Positions 1-8,266 of a stretch of DNA of 56,812 nt are shown here, piece by piece; position 1 is the stretch's first letter; each line of letters starts with the position of its first letter. The stretch covers positions 1 to 56,812 of the forward strand of contig NZ_JARBEA010000011.1 in NCBI RefSeq assembly GCF_028863945.1, read 5' to 3'. The DNA comes from Jeotgalibaca caeni. GTDB taxonomy: Bacteria; Bacillota; Bacilli; Lactobacillales; Aerococcaceae. A model generated the notes under the pieces. That model ran no database searches, was not told the DNA's origin, and saw nothing but the letters and a program-made list of their open reading frames with translations. The translations under genes and the position numbers were made by a program.

Positions 1-126
1 AGGAAAAAGCTCTCGGTCTGCGGCAACAGAACAAGAGCCCTCTAAAAATTTAAAATTTTAACACCTACATGATACCATGGGTAGTGACTTTTTGCGCTTT
101 TTTTAGCTTGTGTTTTCATATAAAAA

Positions 127-155
127 GTCAAAGCGACTACGAAAGCCACTTTGAC
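127..155 (-). terminator. Terminator of the D-serine dehydratase gene
   Basis: On the minus strand a stem GTCAAAG...CTTTGAC is followed by a T run (CTTTTTATA), just past the stop of the gene at 164-1489. Positions 1-126 to its left contain no gene I can support; they could hold the tail of an upstream gene. Confidence 0.6.
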
Positions 156-163
156 GTAAAATC

Positions 164-1489
164 TTATAAAGTTACGGAACGTCCTTGTTGGTAGAACATT
201 TCCATGTCTTCAGCAGGCACCATACTGCCGCCTGTTGCCCATGCAATATGAGTAGCGTTCGCCATTTTCTCAGTTAGACCTTTCGCATCCAAATAAGCTT
301 GGCCAGATTCTGTGCTAGATAAGAAGGCAGCTCCCGGTACGCCGGCTAATGCTGCTGGTTCCAGCTTGATACTTTCCACATCAATCATCTTTGCCAACCA
401 ATGCATGGCTTCGTCTTCTTGCAAGGTATAGCCACCGTCGAAATGGTACTGCATCAATTTGGAAACAAGCCCTGAAGTACGAGGAACCGCTAAACCATCC
501 ATAACCGTTTTTGCATCAATATCAAAATCCGTCACGGTCACACCATCAAATTGTTCCGTTGCTAAACCTAATAACATGGAAGGCATGTGAGCTGGTTCGG
601 CGAAGAAACAATGTACGTTGTCGCCGAAGTGTTGTTTCAAGCCAAAGGTAATCCCACCAGGACTGCCACCAATGCCGCAAGGTAAGTAAACAAAAAGAGG
701 GTGATCTGCATCCACTTGAATATTCATGTCAGCCAATTGGCGCTTCATCCGGTTGCCGGCAACGGTATAGCCAAGGAATAACTCGATGGAATGCTCGTCG
801 TCCACAAAGTAACAGTTTGAATCTGCTTCCGCTTGGGCACGACCATTTTCAACTGCTTGTGTGAAGTTGGTTTCGTGTTCGACTACCGTTACCCCGCGTC
901 CACGCAACAAATCTTTCTTCCATTGCTTTGCTTCTACAGACATATGAACAGTCACACTGAAACCGAGCGCTGCACTCATCACGCCTACGCTGATACCTAG
1001 GTTACCAGTGGTTCCCACCATTACTCTATGATGGGCGAAGAACTCGCGGAATTCTTTACTGTCAAAAACCGTATAGTCTTCCTCGTAACTCTTCAATAAA
1101 CCATTTTCCATCGCCAACGTTTCCGCATGCTTCAATACTTCATAAATTGCGCCTCTTGCTTTAATCGTTCCTGCAATCGGCAAGGAGTCATCTCGTTTCA
1201 AGAAGAATGCGCCTTTAATTTCAGTATGATAGAAATCTTCCAATTCCTTTTTCAAAGCCGAAATTTCAGTAAGTTTTGATTCGATAATACCGTTTGTTGC
1301 TTCAGTCTCAGCAAAAACTGCCGCTAAATAAGGTGCAAAACGAAGGAGACGTGCTTCTGCGTCGTCTACATCTTGCTTCGAAAAACGGCTCATTTTCATT
1401 GCTTCTTCGAAGTCTTTTTTTAAAGAATTCATCCAGAAAACATTTTGAGTTTCTCTTATTTGATTCAATAATTTTTGTTGATCCGTCAT
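164..1489 (-). CDS. dsdA: D-serine ammonia-lyase (D-serine dehydratase)
   Basis: This is a fold-type II PLP enzyme that should convert D-serine to pyruvate and ammonia in the cytosol. The PLP lysine lies in PIAGTIKARGAIYEV, and a glycine-rich phosphate loop is seen as CGIGGSPGG. At 442 residues it has the family length. The start is at 1489, where GGAGG stands 6 bases upstream; the open frame runs 32 codons further upstream but has no ribosome site there. No LysR-type dsdC regulator or D-serine permease is adjacent, so regulation is unclear. It diverges from the lactonase gene at 1640. The DsdA assignment over other serine/threonine dehydratases rests on the characteristic long N-terminal part and the FFLKRDDSLPIAG region. 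Confidence 0.93.
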   Translation of the reverse strand: MTDQQKLLNQIRETQNVFWMNSLKKDFEEAMKMSRFSKQDVDDAEARLLRFAPYLAAVFAETEATNGIIESKLTEISALKKELEDFYHTEIKGAFFLKRDDSLPIAGTIKARGAIYEVLKHAETLAMENGLLKSYEEDYTVFDSKEFREFFAHHRVMVGTTGNLGISVGVMSAALGFSVTVHMSVEAKQWKKDLLRGRGVTVVEHETNFTQAVENGRAQAEADSNCYFVDDEHSIELFLGYTVAGNRMKRQLADMNIQVDADHPLFVYLPCGIGGSPGGITFGLKQHFGDNVHCFFAEPAHMPSMLLGLATEQFDGVTVTDFDIDAKTVMDGLAVPRTSGLVSKLMQYHFDGGYTLQEDEAMHWLAKMIDVESIKLEPAALAGVPGAAFLSSTESGQAYLDAKGLTEKMANATHIAWATGGSMVPAEDMEMFYQQGRSVTL

Positions 1490-1575
1490 GATGTACCTCC
1501 ACCCTAAAATACATTTCGCCTTGCCTACTTTATCATAAAAAACAATTTTTTGGAAACGACATTCCGCCTTTTTAA

Positions 1576-1604
1576 TTGGAAGCAAACTTTAGGTAGTATA
1601 TACT
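1576..1604 (+). promoter_or_regulatory. Promoter for the SMP-30/epimerase pair
   Basis: TTGGAA and TATACT are separated by exactly 17 bases, and the -10 is about 35 bases before the chosen start at 1640. This is a sigma-A type promoter by sequence only. Confidence 0.5.
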
Positions 1605-1639
1605 GAAAGAAATACAGTTTGAAGGGAATGGTTTGGAAT

Positions 1640-2470
1640 ATGTCACAAGGAAAAACAGCTGAACTCGTTTTTTATGCAGGAGCTTCTTTACTGGAAGGCC
1701 CGCACTGGGATGAAAAAAATCAACTTCTTTATGTAGTTTCTATTGAGGATCATTTTGTCTATGCAATTGATCCTGCAACCGGGGCGGTAGAATCTTATCC
1801 GACAGATGGACCGGTAGGCTGCGCGGTAATTGATGAAGATGGAATGATTTTGGAAGCAGAACAAGATGGTATTTTCCGAATTGATTCGAAAACAAAAGAA
1901 AAGCATTTTGTCTCCCAGCCGCGTACGGATGACCGCATGCGTTTCAACGACGGAAAGCTTGACCCTAAAGGACGGTTATTGGTAGGAACGATGGGATTAG
2001 AAGGGTCTTATGAAGGAGAAGCGAACCTGTATGCGGTAGAAAAAGACGGTAGCTTCAAAACCGTTATCGAGGGAGTTACACTTTCTAATGGATTGGCTTG
2101 GACCGAGGATGGGAAAACGATGTACTTCATCGACACCCCAACCAAAAAAGTGGGACAGTATGCATATGATGTTGCATCAGGAACGGCTACTTTTGAAAAA
2201 TATGTAGTGGAAATCACAGATGGATCGAGCCCGGATGGCATGTGCATTGAACCAGATGGTACAATTTGGGTTGCACAATATGGCGGACACAAAGTATCTC
2301 ATTGGAACCCAGCAACAGGAGAGAAGCTGGGGGAAGTCAAGGTTCCCGCTAAAAATGTAACTTCTTGCTGCATCGGTGGAGCGAAGATGGATTATCTCTA
2401 CATTACTACAGCGAAAGACGGCGAGCTAGAAGAAGCTATGTCGGGCGGATTATTCCGGGTGAAACTGTAA
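1640..2470 (+). CDS. SMP-30/gluconolactonase family protein
   Basis: This is a six-bladed beta-propeller hydrolase of the SMP-30/gluconolactonase/LRE family, which opens sugar or other lactones using one divalent metal. The metal-site Glu is in LLEGPHWDE near the N-terminus; NGLAWTEDG and SPDGMCIEPDG carry the further conserved Asn and Asp. It has 276 residues and no signal peptide, so it is cytosolic. ATG 1640 is preferred because AAGGGAA lies at proper distance; the in-frame TTG at 1619 has no ribosome site. The next gene starts directly after its stop (TAAATG), so the two are co-translated, suggesting a shared sugar-acid or aldose substrate. The true substrate cannot be read from sequence. 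Confidence 0.85.
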   Translation: MSQGKTAELVFYAGASLLEGPHWDEKNQLLYVVSIEDHFVYAIDPATGAVESYPTDGPVGCAVIDEDGMILEAEQDGIFRIDSKTKEKHFVSQPRTDDRMRFNDGKLDPKGRLLVGTMGLEGSYEGEANLYAVEKDGSFKTVIEGVTLSNGLAWTEDGKTMYFIDTPTKKVGQYAYDVASGTATFEKYVVEITDGSSPDGMCIEPDGTIWVAQYGGHKVSHWNPATGEKLGEVKVPAKNVTSCCIGGAKMDYLYITTAKDGELEEAMSGGLFRVKL

Positions 2471-3337
2471 ATGATTATCCTAGAGAATGAACACTTAATC
2501 GTTGAAATTTCTATACTCGGCGCCGAATTACAACGAATTTATTCAAAGAAAGAAAACCGAGAGTACTTGTGGGATGGCAACCCTGACTATTGGTCGGGCC
2601 GTGCACCTATTTTATTTCCAGTAGTGGGGCGGTTATTTGAAGATCACTATCTTCATAAAGGAGAGCTGTACGAGCTCACGCAACACGGATTCGCACGCAA
2701 GATGGAGTGGGAGTTAATGGAGCACTCGTCTCAGCAGGCAATCCTTCGCCTCCAAGCTACGGCTGAAACCAAAGAGCGTTATCCCTTTGACTTTACTTTA
2801 GAAGTAACGTATTCCTTAACAGATTCAACACTTGAAACCAAGTATTCAGTGCAGAACCATACAGAAGAGACGATGCCTTACTCACTGGGATCCCATCCTG
2901 CATTTCATCTTCCGCTTCCTTTTGAAGAGTATGAAATTCGGCTTCAACCTGCCGTATCGGTTAATTACGTAGAACTAGATCCGCCACCATATTGGAGTGG
3001 GAAAATGAAAGCGTTGGAGACCATTCAAGAAGGGAAGATGCCGCTACGAAGAGACGAGGCCCAAGAAAGCATTTTGATAGAAACAGCCGGAAAAGTTGAA
3101 GCAGTTGAGTTACATCATCCGAGCGACTCTCATGGAGTTCGTCTTCACGTAAAGGAGTTTCCTTATTTCTGTATCTGGACGAAGGATGCTACGGAGGCGC
3201 CTTTTATATGTCTAGAACCATTCCACGGCATCCCTGATTTAGCAGGAAAGGCAGGAGAACTTTCAGAAAAAGAAGGAATTATACTATTGGAATCTGAGGA
3301 AGTCCGCTCCCATGTATATTCGATTGAACTTTTTTGA
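2471..3337 (+). CDS. Aldose 1-epimerase family protein (LacX/YihR-like)
   Basis: A galactose-mutarotase-like beta-sandwich protein of 288 residues that should interconvert anomers of an aldose or a phosphorylated sugar. The N-terminal WDGNPDYWSGRAPILFPVVG block and the conserved GSHPAFHLPL catalytic His segment match the LacX-like branch. Its ATG touches the stop codon of the lactonase gene, indicating translational coupling; the pair probably handles one sugar through lactone and anomer steps (inference). A hairpin of the GTTGCGATAG family follows the stop. Confidence 0.85.
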   Translation: MIILENEHLIVEISILGAELQRIYSKKENREYLWDGNPDYWSGRAPILFPVVGRLFEDHYLHKGELYELTQHGFARKMEWELMEHSSQQAILRLQATAETKERYPFDFTLEVTYSLTDSTLETKYSVQNHTEETMPYSLGSHPAFHLPLPFEEYEIRLQPAVSVNYVELDPPPYWSGKMKALETIQEGKMPLRRDEAQESILIETAGKVEAVELHHPSDSHGVRLHVKEFPYFCIWTKDATEAPFICLEPFHGIPDLAGKAGELSEKEGIILLESEEVRSHVYSIELF

Positions 3338-3349
3338 GAAAAAAGAAGT

Positions 3350-3412
3350 GGAGAGGAGCTTGCGTTGCGATAGCACGCATCTCGGCGATGCTATCGCAAC
3401 GATACGTCTCTC
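3350..3412. repeat. Single hairpin of the GTTGCGATAG repeat family
   Basis: CGTTGCGATAGC (3363-3374) and GCTATCGCAACG (3390-3401) form a perfect 12-bp stem with a 15-base loop, flanked by an outer GGAGAG/CTCTCC pair. The same stem word recurs in the arrays at 33841-34010 and 50843-51012. It lies between two convergent genes. Confidence 0.85.
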
Positions 3413-3438
3413 CAGCTTCAAACATTCTATTTGAAACA

Positions 3439-3478
3439 AAAAGAAATCCCCACCATTTTCATGGCAGAGATTTCTTTT
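3439..3478 (-). terminator. Terminator of the DegV gene
   Basis: AAAAGAAATC (3439-3448) pairs with GATTTCTTTT (3469-3478), with an inner CAT/ATG pair; the stem itself supplies T-rich 3' ends on both strands. It lies directly past the degV stop and may serve both convergent units. Confidence 0.55.
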
Positions 3479-3495
3479 CCTTTTTCAAAGAGATG

Positions 3496-4353
3496 TTATT
3501 GTTTTTTCTCAATTCCGATGATTCCAAATGCTCCTGGGCCGCCGTGACTAGAAATGACCGCTCCAGCTTGGAACCAATTCGGATCCTTGTAACCTTGTTC
3601 TTGTAAAGCATCAATTGCTACCTGCTTGAATTCATCACTCAAACCTGGAGTACCGCCAATCGTCAAGGTGCCAGGTTCGAGAGAATAATTAGTAGTGTAG
3701 TCTTTGATGAGATTTTTCAGACAGCGGGTGAAAGAACCACGATACTTTTTGGCTGCCACTAAATAGCCCTCTTTTAAGACAATAGTCGGCTGTAAGCTTA
3801 ACAAGGAAGCTCCAATATAAGCCACATTTGACACACGGCCGCCAGCCTTCAAGTACAAGAGTGTTTGCGGCAAGAAGACAAAACGTGTGCGCTCGCGTAC
3901 GTCCTCTACATAACGAATAATGTCTTGCGGTGTAGCGTTAGGGTTTTCCTCAATATGCTTCGCTGTGGCAACGACAACAGCTGTCAAACCACCAGACACA
4001 TTTTTACTATCGACTAGATGAATGTTCTCGAAGTCCTCGGCAGCGATATTAGCTGAATTAAAGGAGACGGTTGTTACAGCAGAATAGGCGATGTGAATAA
4101 TATGAGCGTCTGGGTGTTCTTGAAAAACTCGCTCAAAGATAGCACGATTGTCTTCTGGAGTAGAGCCCGAGGTTTTCGGCAAAGTCCCAGTCTCATCGTA
4201 GTAACGGTAAATATCTTCCACGGGAATCGTGCCATCGTCAAATGTTTGATTGCCAATCGTTACATGCATTGGGACGACATAGATATTGTACCTTTCAATC
4301 AGTTCTTGAGAGATGTCAGAACCGCTCTCTGTAGTAATAATGTATTTTGTCAT
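3496..4353 (-). CDS. DegV family fatty-acid-binding protein
   Basis: DegV/FakB proteins hold a single fatty acid and, with the kinase FakA, feed host or medium fatty acids into phospholipid synthesis. The 285-residue product shows the N-terminal TESGSDI block, the KTSGSTPED segment typical of the lipid pocket, and the DSKNVSGG region. The start is at 4353 with GGAGG seven bases upstream; the frame extends 22 codons further without a ribosome site. No fakA is adjacent, which is normal since fakB genes are scattered. Fatty-acid specificity cannot be told. Confidence 0.88.
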   Translation of the reverse strand: MTKYIITTESGSDISQELIERYNIYVVPMHVTIGNQTFDDGTIPVEDIYRYYDETGTLPKTSGSTPEDNRAIFERVFQEHPDAHIIHIAYSAVTTVSFNSANIAAEDFENIHLVDSKNVSGGLTAVVVATAKHIEENPNATPQDIIRYVEDVRERTRFVFLPQTLLYLKAGGRVSNVAYIGASLLSLQPTIVLKEGYLVAAKKYRGSFTRCLKNLIKDYTTNYSLEPGTLTIGGTPGLSDEFKQVAIDALQEQGYKDPNWFQAGAVISSHGGPGAFGIIGIEKKQ

Positions 4354-4475
4354 ATAATCCTCCAAGATGAACGCTTTCTTTATTTTTCTCATCATACCAT
4401 AATTATTGGTGCTTATCATTGGAAACGGATACTATTTCGCGGTATTCTTTTCACAAAAAGGAAGGAATGATTCAA

Positions 4476-4967
4476 ATGGCAGAAAAATTCTATGCGAAAG
4501 AAAATAAACCCTATCCGAATCATCCATTGCCGATCCTCTATTATCCAGGCGCCATAATGAACCTCCTAGAAGAACACGATCCTGCTCAAGAAGTATTGTC
4601 CTTTCTAGCAAAGAATGGCTATACGAATGGCTGGGTAAATGGGATTTTACCGGAGCATCACTTCCATTCCAATACTCATGAAGTGCTCGCCTGTATAGCT
4701 GGAGAAGCTCATGTACAGTTAGGCGGACCCGATGCAGAAATTTATCCATTTAAGAAAGGGGATATCGTGCTCCTTCCGGCCGGCACAACACATAAACGCA
4801 TCAAGGCTTCCGATCGTTTCCGCATTGTGGGCGCCTATCCAGATGGATTGGAACCAGATATGCAAAAAGGGGACGGAGACTACGAAAAGATAAAGAAAAC
4901 CGTGGCAGAAGTAGCTGTTCCTGAAACAGATCCGGTAGATGGAAAAAGAATAGAAGAGTGGGAATAA
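4476..4967 (+). CDS. Cupin-domain protein (YjlB-like)
   Basis: A single-domain cupin of 163 residues. The metal-binding first cupin motif is seen in EHHFHSNTHEVL, with two His, a third His and a Glu, followed by GEAHVQLGG and the second motif PAGTTHKRI with its His. This matches the YjlB-type cupins of unknown substrate. ATG 4476 is chosen over ATG 4467 because GGAAGG is too close to the latter. Monocistronic; a very strong terminator lies downstream at 5128-5171. Confidence 0.8.
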   Translation: MAEKFYAKENKPYPNHPLPILYYPGAIMNLLEEHDPAQEVLSFLAKNGYTNGWVNGILPEHHFHSNTHEVLACIAGEAHVQLGGPDAEIYPFKKGDIVLLPAGTTHKRIKASDRFRIVGAYPDGLEPDMQKGDGDYEKIKKTVAEVAVPETDPVDGKRIEEWE

Positions 4968-5025
4968 AAAAAGTTGTTGGTTTTGAAAAGCGATTTTTCT
5001 TATAAAAGAAATATCAAAATGGAAG

Positions 5026-5166
5026 CTTCCGTTACAAGGTTATGATTCTTGTGACGGAAGGAAGCAAATTTACTTAGCTTCCGTTACGAGATGAGTATTT
5101 TCGTTACGCTAGTATCGAATTTTTATTAGCTTCCGATACGAGATAGCGAATCTCGTATCGGAAGCT
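5026..5166. repeat. Intergenic hairpin array, CTTCCGTTACGAG family
   Basis: Three related units follow the cupin gene. Unit 1 (5026-5060) pairs CTTCCGTTACAAG with CTTGTGACGGAAG, 13 bp with one G-T pair. Unit 2 (about 5078-5120) keeps CTTCCGTTACGAG but its right arm has decayed. Unit 3 (5128-5166) is a perfect 17-bp stem built on CTTCCGATACGAG. Confidence 0.75.
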
Positions 5167-5171
5167 TTTTC
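5128..5171 (+). terminator. Strong terminator after the cupin gene
   Basis: AGCTTCCGATACGAGAT (5128-5144) pairs perfectly over 17 bp with 5150-5166, has a five-base loop and is followed by TTTTTC. It is also the last unit of the hairpin array. Confidence 0.8.
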
Positions 5172-5186
5172 TTGTTTAAACGCAAA

Positions 5187-5212
5187 CAAAGGAGTTCAGT
5201 AGAACTCCTTTG
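5187..5212 (-). terminator. Terminator of the 5224-5712 gene
   Basis: CAAAGGAGTTC and GAACTCCTTTG form a perfect 11-bp stem with a 4-base loop, 11 bases past the stop of the minus-strand gene. T-rich sequence lies on both sides, so it may act on either strand. Confidence 0.6.
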
Positions 5213-5223
5213 TGCTATATTTT

Positions 5224-5712
5224 TTATGAAGTATATTGAAGAAAAATATCTAAGTTATAGGCCATTGAGCCCTCTACTACTGTTTGGACTTCGGAATCAT
5301 ATTCTTTGTAACGGCCACCCGTTACATAAACATAAGCCGTCAATAAATACTTATCTTGATAGGGTTTTATTTCCGCCAACTGTTTTTCCGGAATGGTGCC
5401 TAACACGATCCCTTCAACAATAAGCTTCGTGCCATCAATCGTCACATTCATCGTTGTAATATCTGTGTATTCAAAGACTCTCTTACTGCCAATCCCAAAA
5501 TCAGCGTCTGACATTCCTTGATAAAACTTCTGGAACGGATCTTCCGCAACGATTTTATCAACTACTTTTTCGACCAGAACGTTGTCACTTGTCAGGTCGC
5601 TTGCACGCCATTTTGCCTCAAATTGAACGGTGTTTCCTTTTTCCGTTTCTACATTTGGCATTGTATTTTTCGGTTCAGAGTCCTTCTTTTTCAGAAAATC
5701 AAATAATCCCAT
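5224..5712 (-). CDS. Conserved hypothetical protein
   Basis: I do not recognise a family with certainty. The 162-residue product begins MGLFDFLKKKDSEPK, a short charged lead often seen in soluble Firmicute proteins, and then appears as a mixed alpha/beta domain with a run of beta strands (TMNVTIDGTKLIVEGIVLG) near residues 85-110. There is no signal peptide, membrane segment or cysteine. GAGGTGAAGGA sits directly before the start. It stands alone between terminators. Confidence 0.7.
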   Translation of the reverse strand: MGLFDFLKKKDSEPKNTMPNVETEKGNTVQFEAKWRASDLTSDNVLVEKVVDKIVAEDPFQKFYQGMSDADFGIGSKRVFEYTDITTMNVTIDGTKLIVEGIVLGTIPEKQLAEIKPYQDKYLLTAYVYVTGGRYKEYDSEVQTVVEGSMAYNLDIFLQYTS

Positions 5713-5802
5713 TCCTTCACCTCAATAAAACGTTTTCTCTATCATAGCATAAATAGGAACCCTGTAGTATAAAGTACTTTCCTAACAAAAAAACATTTCT
5801 TT

Positions 5803-5830
5803 TTGCGCCTGTGATGGGATTGGGTACAAT
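5803..5830 (+). promoter_or_regulatory. Promoter of the methyltransferase gene
   Basis: TTGCGC, a 16-base spacer and TACAAT lie 20 bases before the ATG at 5851. The -35 is weak. Confidence 0.4.
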
Positions 5831-5850
5831 AAGGAGAAGGAGGAGATTAC

Positions 5851-6570
5851 ATGACGAATCCATATGATGATCTTGCGGCGGATTATGATGAGGATATCTA
5901 TCCTCTCAACGAGCGCGAATTTGTAGAGCCTACAGTCGAAGCAATCGCTCAGCTCACACCTGGTAGAACCATTTTAGAACTGGCAGTGGGTACAGGCCGG
6001 ATTGCGATTCCTCTAGCAAAAAGAGGCTTTCAAGTAACCGGAATTGATATTTCTCCGGCCATGCTGCAACAACTAAAACAAAAAGCAGGAGAACATCTGG
6101 TAGAAACCATTGCTGGCGATATGAGCCAAATACAGCTTAACCGTGAGTTTGATCTAGCTTACTTAGTTTTCAACGGCATTACGTATTTGCTGACATTAGA
6201 GGAACAAGTTGCTTGCTTCAAAAATGCAGCGAGCCATTTAAGAAGTGGCGGGGTATTTATTGTTGAAACCTTTATTCCGCGAGTGGATCAAATTTTGAAG
6301 GATGACACAGCACCTTATGCGTTGGAAGAGGAGTATGTCGGATTTGACAAGTATGATCGAATGAAGCAATTACTTACTTCTTATCAATTCGATTTATCCA
6401 AAGAACACCCATCTTCATTCCAGACTACCCATCGCTATGTTTGGCCGTCTGAACTAGAATTAATGGGACAGCTTGCTGGATTTGAGAAGTTGACAGAATG
6501 GGGAAGCTGGGAAGGCGAGCCGTTGACACAAGATAGCGACAACGTAATCATGATTTGGCGTAAACGATAA
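5851..6570 (+). CDS. Class I SAM-dependent methyltransferase
   Basis: A 239-residue small-molecule-type methyltransferase. Motif I is ILELAVGTGRIAIPLAKRG, motif II ends in VTGIDISPAML, and the acidic motif around GDMSQIQ binds the adenine. The N-terminal YDDLAADYDEDIYP block is typical of UbiE/Tam-like enzymes that act on small acids or lipids. The substrate is not predictable. It is followed after 12 bases by the macro-domain gene, so the two are probably one transcript. Confidence 0.85.
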   Translation: MTNPYDDLAADYDEDIYPLNEREFVEPTVEAIAQLTPGRTILELAVGTGRIAIPLAKRGFQVTGIDISPAMLQQLKQKAGEHLVETIAGDMSQIQLNREFDLAYLVFNGITYLLTLEEQVACFKNAASHLRSGGVFIVETFIPRVDQILKDDTAPYALEEEYVGFDKYDRMKQLLTSYQFDLSKEHPSSFQTTHRYVWPSELELMGQLAGFEKLTEWGSWEGEPLTQDSDNVIMIWRKR

Positions 6571-6582
6571 GGGGATGGTTGG

Positions 6583-7044
6583 ATGGCTTTTGAAATAGTT
6601 TATCAAGACATCACAACGATGAAAACAGATGGAATTGTAAATGCAGCAAATACGCAGTTACAACAAGGAGGCGGTGTATGTGGTGCGATTTTTCGCGCTG
6701 CAGGAGCGAGAGAGCTTCAAGCAGCTTGCGACCAGATTGGTTCTTGTGAAATAGGAGAAGCAGTGATTACACCGGGGTTTCATTTACCGGCATCTTTTGT
6801 CATCCACACCGTTGGCCCCATCTGGCAGGGAGGAAATGCGAGGGAAGCAGAGCTCTTAGCATCTGCTTATCGTTCTTCGTTGACACTCTCTCAAGAACGA
6901 GGACTTACTTCACTTGCATTTCCTCTAATTTCAGCTGGTATTTACGGGTATCCCAAAGAGGAAGCAAAAAACATTGCGATTGAAACCATAGAAGAATTCT
7001 TGCAACATCAGGAGATGGATGTATTTTTGGTTCTTTTGCCTTAA
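6583..7044 (+). CDS. Macro-domain protein, variant active site
   Basis: Macro domains bind ADP-ribose and often remove it or its acetyl ester. The ligand site is clear: [15 protein letters not shown] near residues 20-34 and [11 protein letters not shown] near 128-138. In MacroD/YmdB enzymes the segment after the glycines reads GGGVDGAIH and its Asp is needed for catalysis; here it reads GGGVCGAIF, so Asp is Cys and His is Phe. The protein stops at 153 residues in VFLVLLP, some 15-25 residues shorter than usual, losing the last strand/helix. It overlaps the 3' end of a convergent small gene by 4 bases. It probably still binds ADP-ribose; activity is doubtful. Confidence 0.85.
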   Translation: MAFEIVYQDITTMKTDGIVNAANTQLQQGGGVCGAIFRAAGARELQAACDQIGSCEIGEAVITPGFHLPASFVIHTVGPIWQGGNAREAELLASAYRSSLTLSQERGLTSLAFPLISAGIYGYPKEEAKNIAIETIEEFLQHQEMDVFLVLLP

Positions 7045-7295
7045 ATAAAATCACTCAACATAGCAGCTATTCCTCTTAATTCTTCCAAGTCTTGTTTTCT
7101 AGGTTTTTCAACACTTAACAACAACTCATCACTTATCAACTCTGCTTCTTCAGTTTCGTCTGACATGGCAAGCAAGTAAAGCTCACCGAAACGTTCGTCA
7201 AGGTCCTTTACTTCTTCAACGGTTAGAGAAAATGCGCAATCAGGATGAGCCGCTTTAAACAGTTGGATTTTTGCTAATAAATCTTCAACATTCAT
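7041..7295 (-). CDS. Small acidic protein of unknown function
   Basis: An 84-residue, strongly acidic, mostly helical protein with no known motif, signal peptide or cysteine pair (one Cys). GAGGTGAAAAT stands before the ATG at 7295, which supports a real gene. Its stop overlaps the stop of the macro-domain gene on the other strand. It diverges from the ChbG-like gene at 7389. Confidence 0.65.
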   Translation of the reverse strand: MNVEDLLAKIQLFKAAHPDCAFSLTVEEVKDLDERFGELYLLAMSDETEEAELISDELLLSVEKPRKQDLEELRGIAAMLSDFI

Positions 7296-7388
7296 ATTTT
7301 CACCTCATTAATCATTTGAATTTTCACATGAACGCTTTTTGGCGTAGAATAAATATAGCACAAAAAATCAGTGAATAGGGGGAGCGGA

Positions 7389-8252
7389 ATGACCAAATCA
7401 CTCATTGTCACCGCTGATGACTTTGGAATTTGCCAAGCGACCAATGAAGCAATAGAAGAATTAGCAAGAAAACAACGCATTACCTCTGTATCTTTTCTTC
7501 TGTCTGGGAAGGCAGCGGATGATGCGGTCAAGCGAGCCAAGTCCTTTCAAAATATTGGATTAGGATTGCATCTCACGTTGACATCAGACTTCTGCCAAGA
7601 AAAATGGCAAAGTCATGCACCTGCTGAACTGATTGAACCACTGTTGGATGAACATGGGTATTTCCATACTCAAACAGAACAGTTTTATGAGTTGGCAGAT
7701 AGTTCTTGGGTGAATACAGAATTGGCTGCGCAATTCTCTTGTGGCAAGTCACAGGGTATAACCTTTGACCACCTTGATTCTCATCAGGGTATTCTTTACG
7801 GCGATCAAGGAACTTCTTTCTTATCAGTTGCTTTGCATTTTTGTGCCACACACCATGTAGCGTTCCGTTTTCCCAAAAGAGCAACTGATTTCAGAAAAGT
7901 AGTCGGTCATAAAGAAGCAGAAACCGTAGAGAAAATGCATGCGGAAGGCAGCGCGTTTGTCACAGCGAAAAAAATGAAGACGCCGGATGCGTTAATTTGT
8001 TCCCCTGTTTCTCACTTAAAGAGTTACGAAGACCTAAAAAATTATTATTTACATGAGCTGAGGCGTGTACCGGAAGGTGTGACGGAGTTGTTCTTGCATC
8101 CGTCCAAAGAAACCAGTGAGTATTTCGGCCAAACAAAAGAATGGCAGAGCCGCGTCTGGGAGTACCGCTTCTTGCTCGATGACGCATTTTTTGAAACATT
8201 GGAGGCAGAAGGAATCCAATTGACAAGTTGGAGAAATACATCTGCATCCTAA
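7389..8252 (+). CDS. ChbG/YdjC family carbohydrate deacetylase
   Basis: YdjC-fold enzymes remove an acetyl group from an N-acetylated sugar, such as diacetylchitobiose phosphate for ChbG. The N-terminal VTADDFGIC supplies the metal-binding Asp pair, and FDHLDSHQG supplies the metal His with catalytic neighbours; LFLHPSKE near the C-terminus gives the second His. At 287 residues it has full length. The start at 7389 follows GGGGGAGCGGA; an upstream in-frame codon at 7371 has no ribosome site. No chitobiose PTS lies nearby, so the natural sugar is unknown. The next gene begins 14 bases after its stop. Confidence 0.85.
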   Translation: MTKSLIVTADDFGICQATNEAIEELARKQRITSVSFLLSGKAADDAVKRAKSFQNIGLGLHLTLTSDFCQEKWQSHAPAELIEPLLDEHGYFHTQTEQFYELADSSWVNTELAAQFSCGKSQGITFDHLDSHQGILYGDQGTSFLSVALHFCATHHVAFRFPKRATDFRKVVGHKEAETVEKMHAEGSAFVTAKKMKTPDALICSPVSHLKSYEDLKNYYLHELRRVPEGVTELFLHPSKETSEYFGQTKEWQSRVWEYRFLLDDAFFETLEAEGIQLTSWRNTSAS

Positions 8253-8266
8253 AAGGAGTGGGAAAA

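Noticed and set aside
1-126. Possible tail of an upstream gene at the left edge
   Set aside because: Short frames end in stops (for example at 43-45), but none can be tied to a protein family from so few residues.
4969-5423. Small plus-strand open frame at 5172-5423
   Set aside because: It runs through a terminator stem and antisense to the supported gene at 5224-5712.
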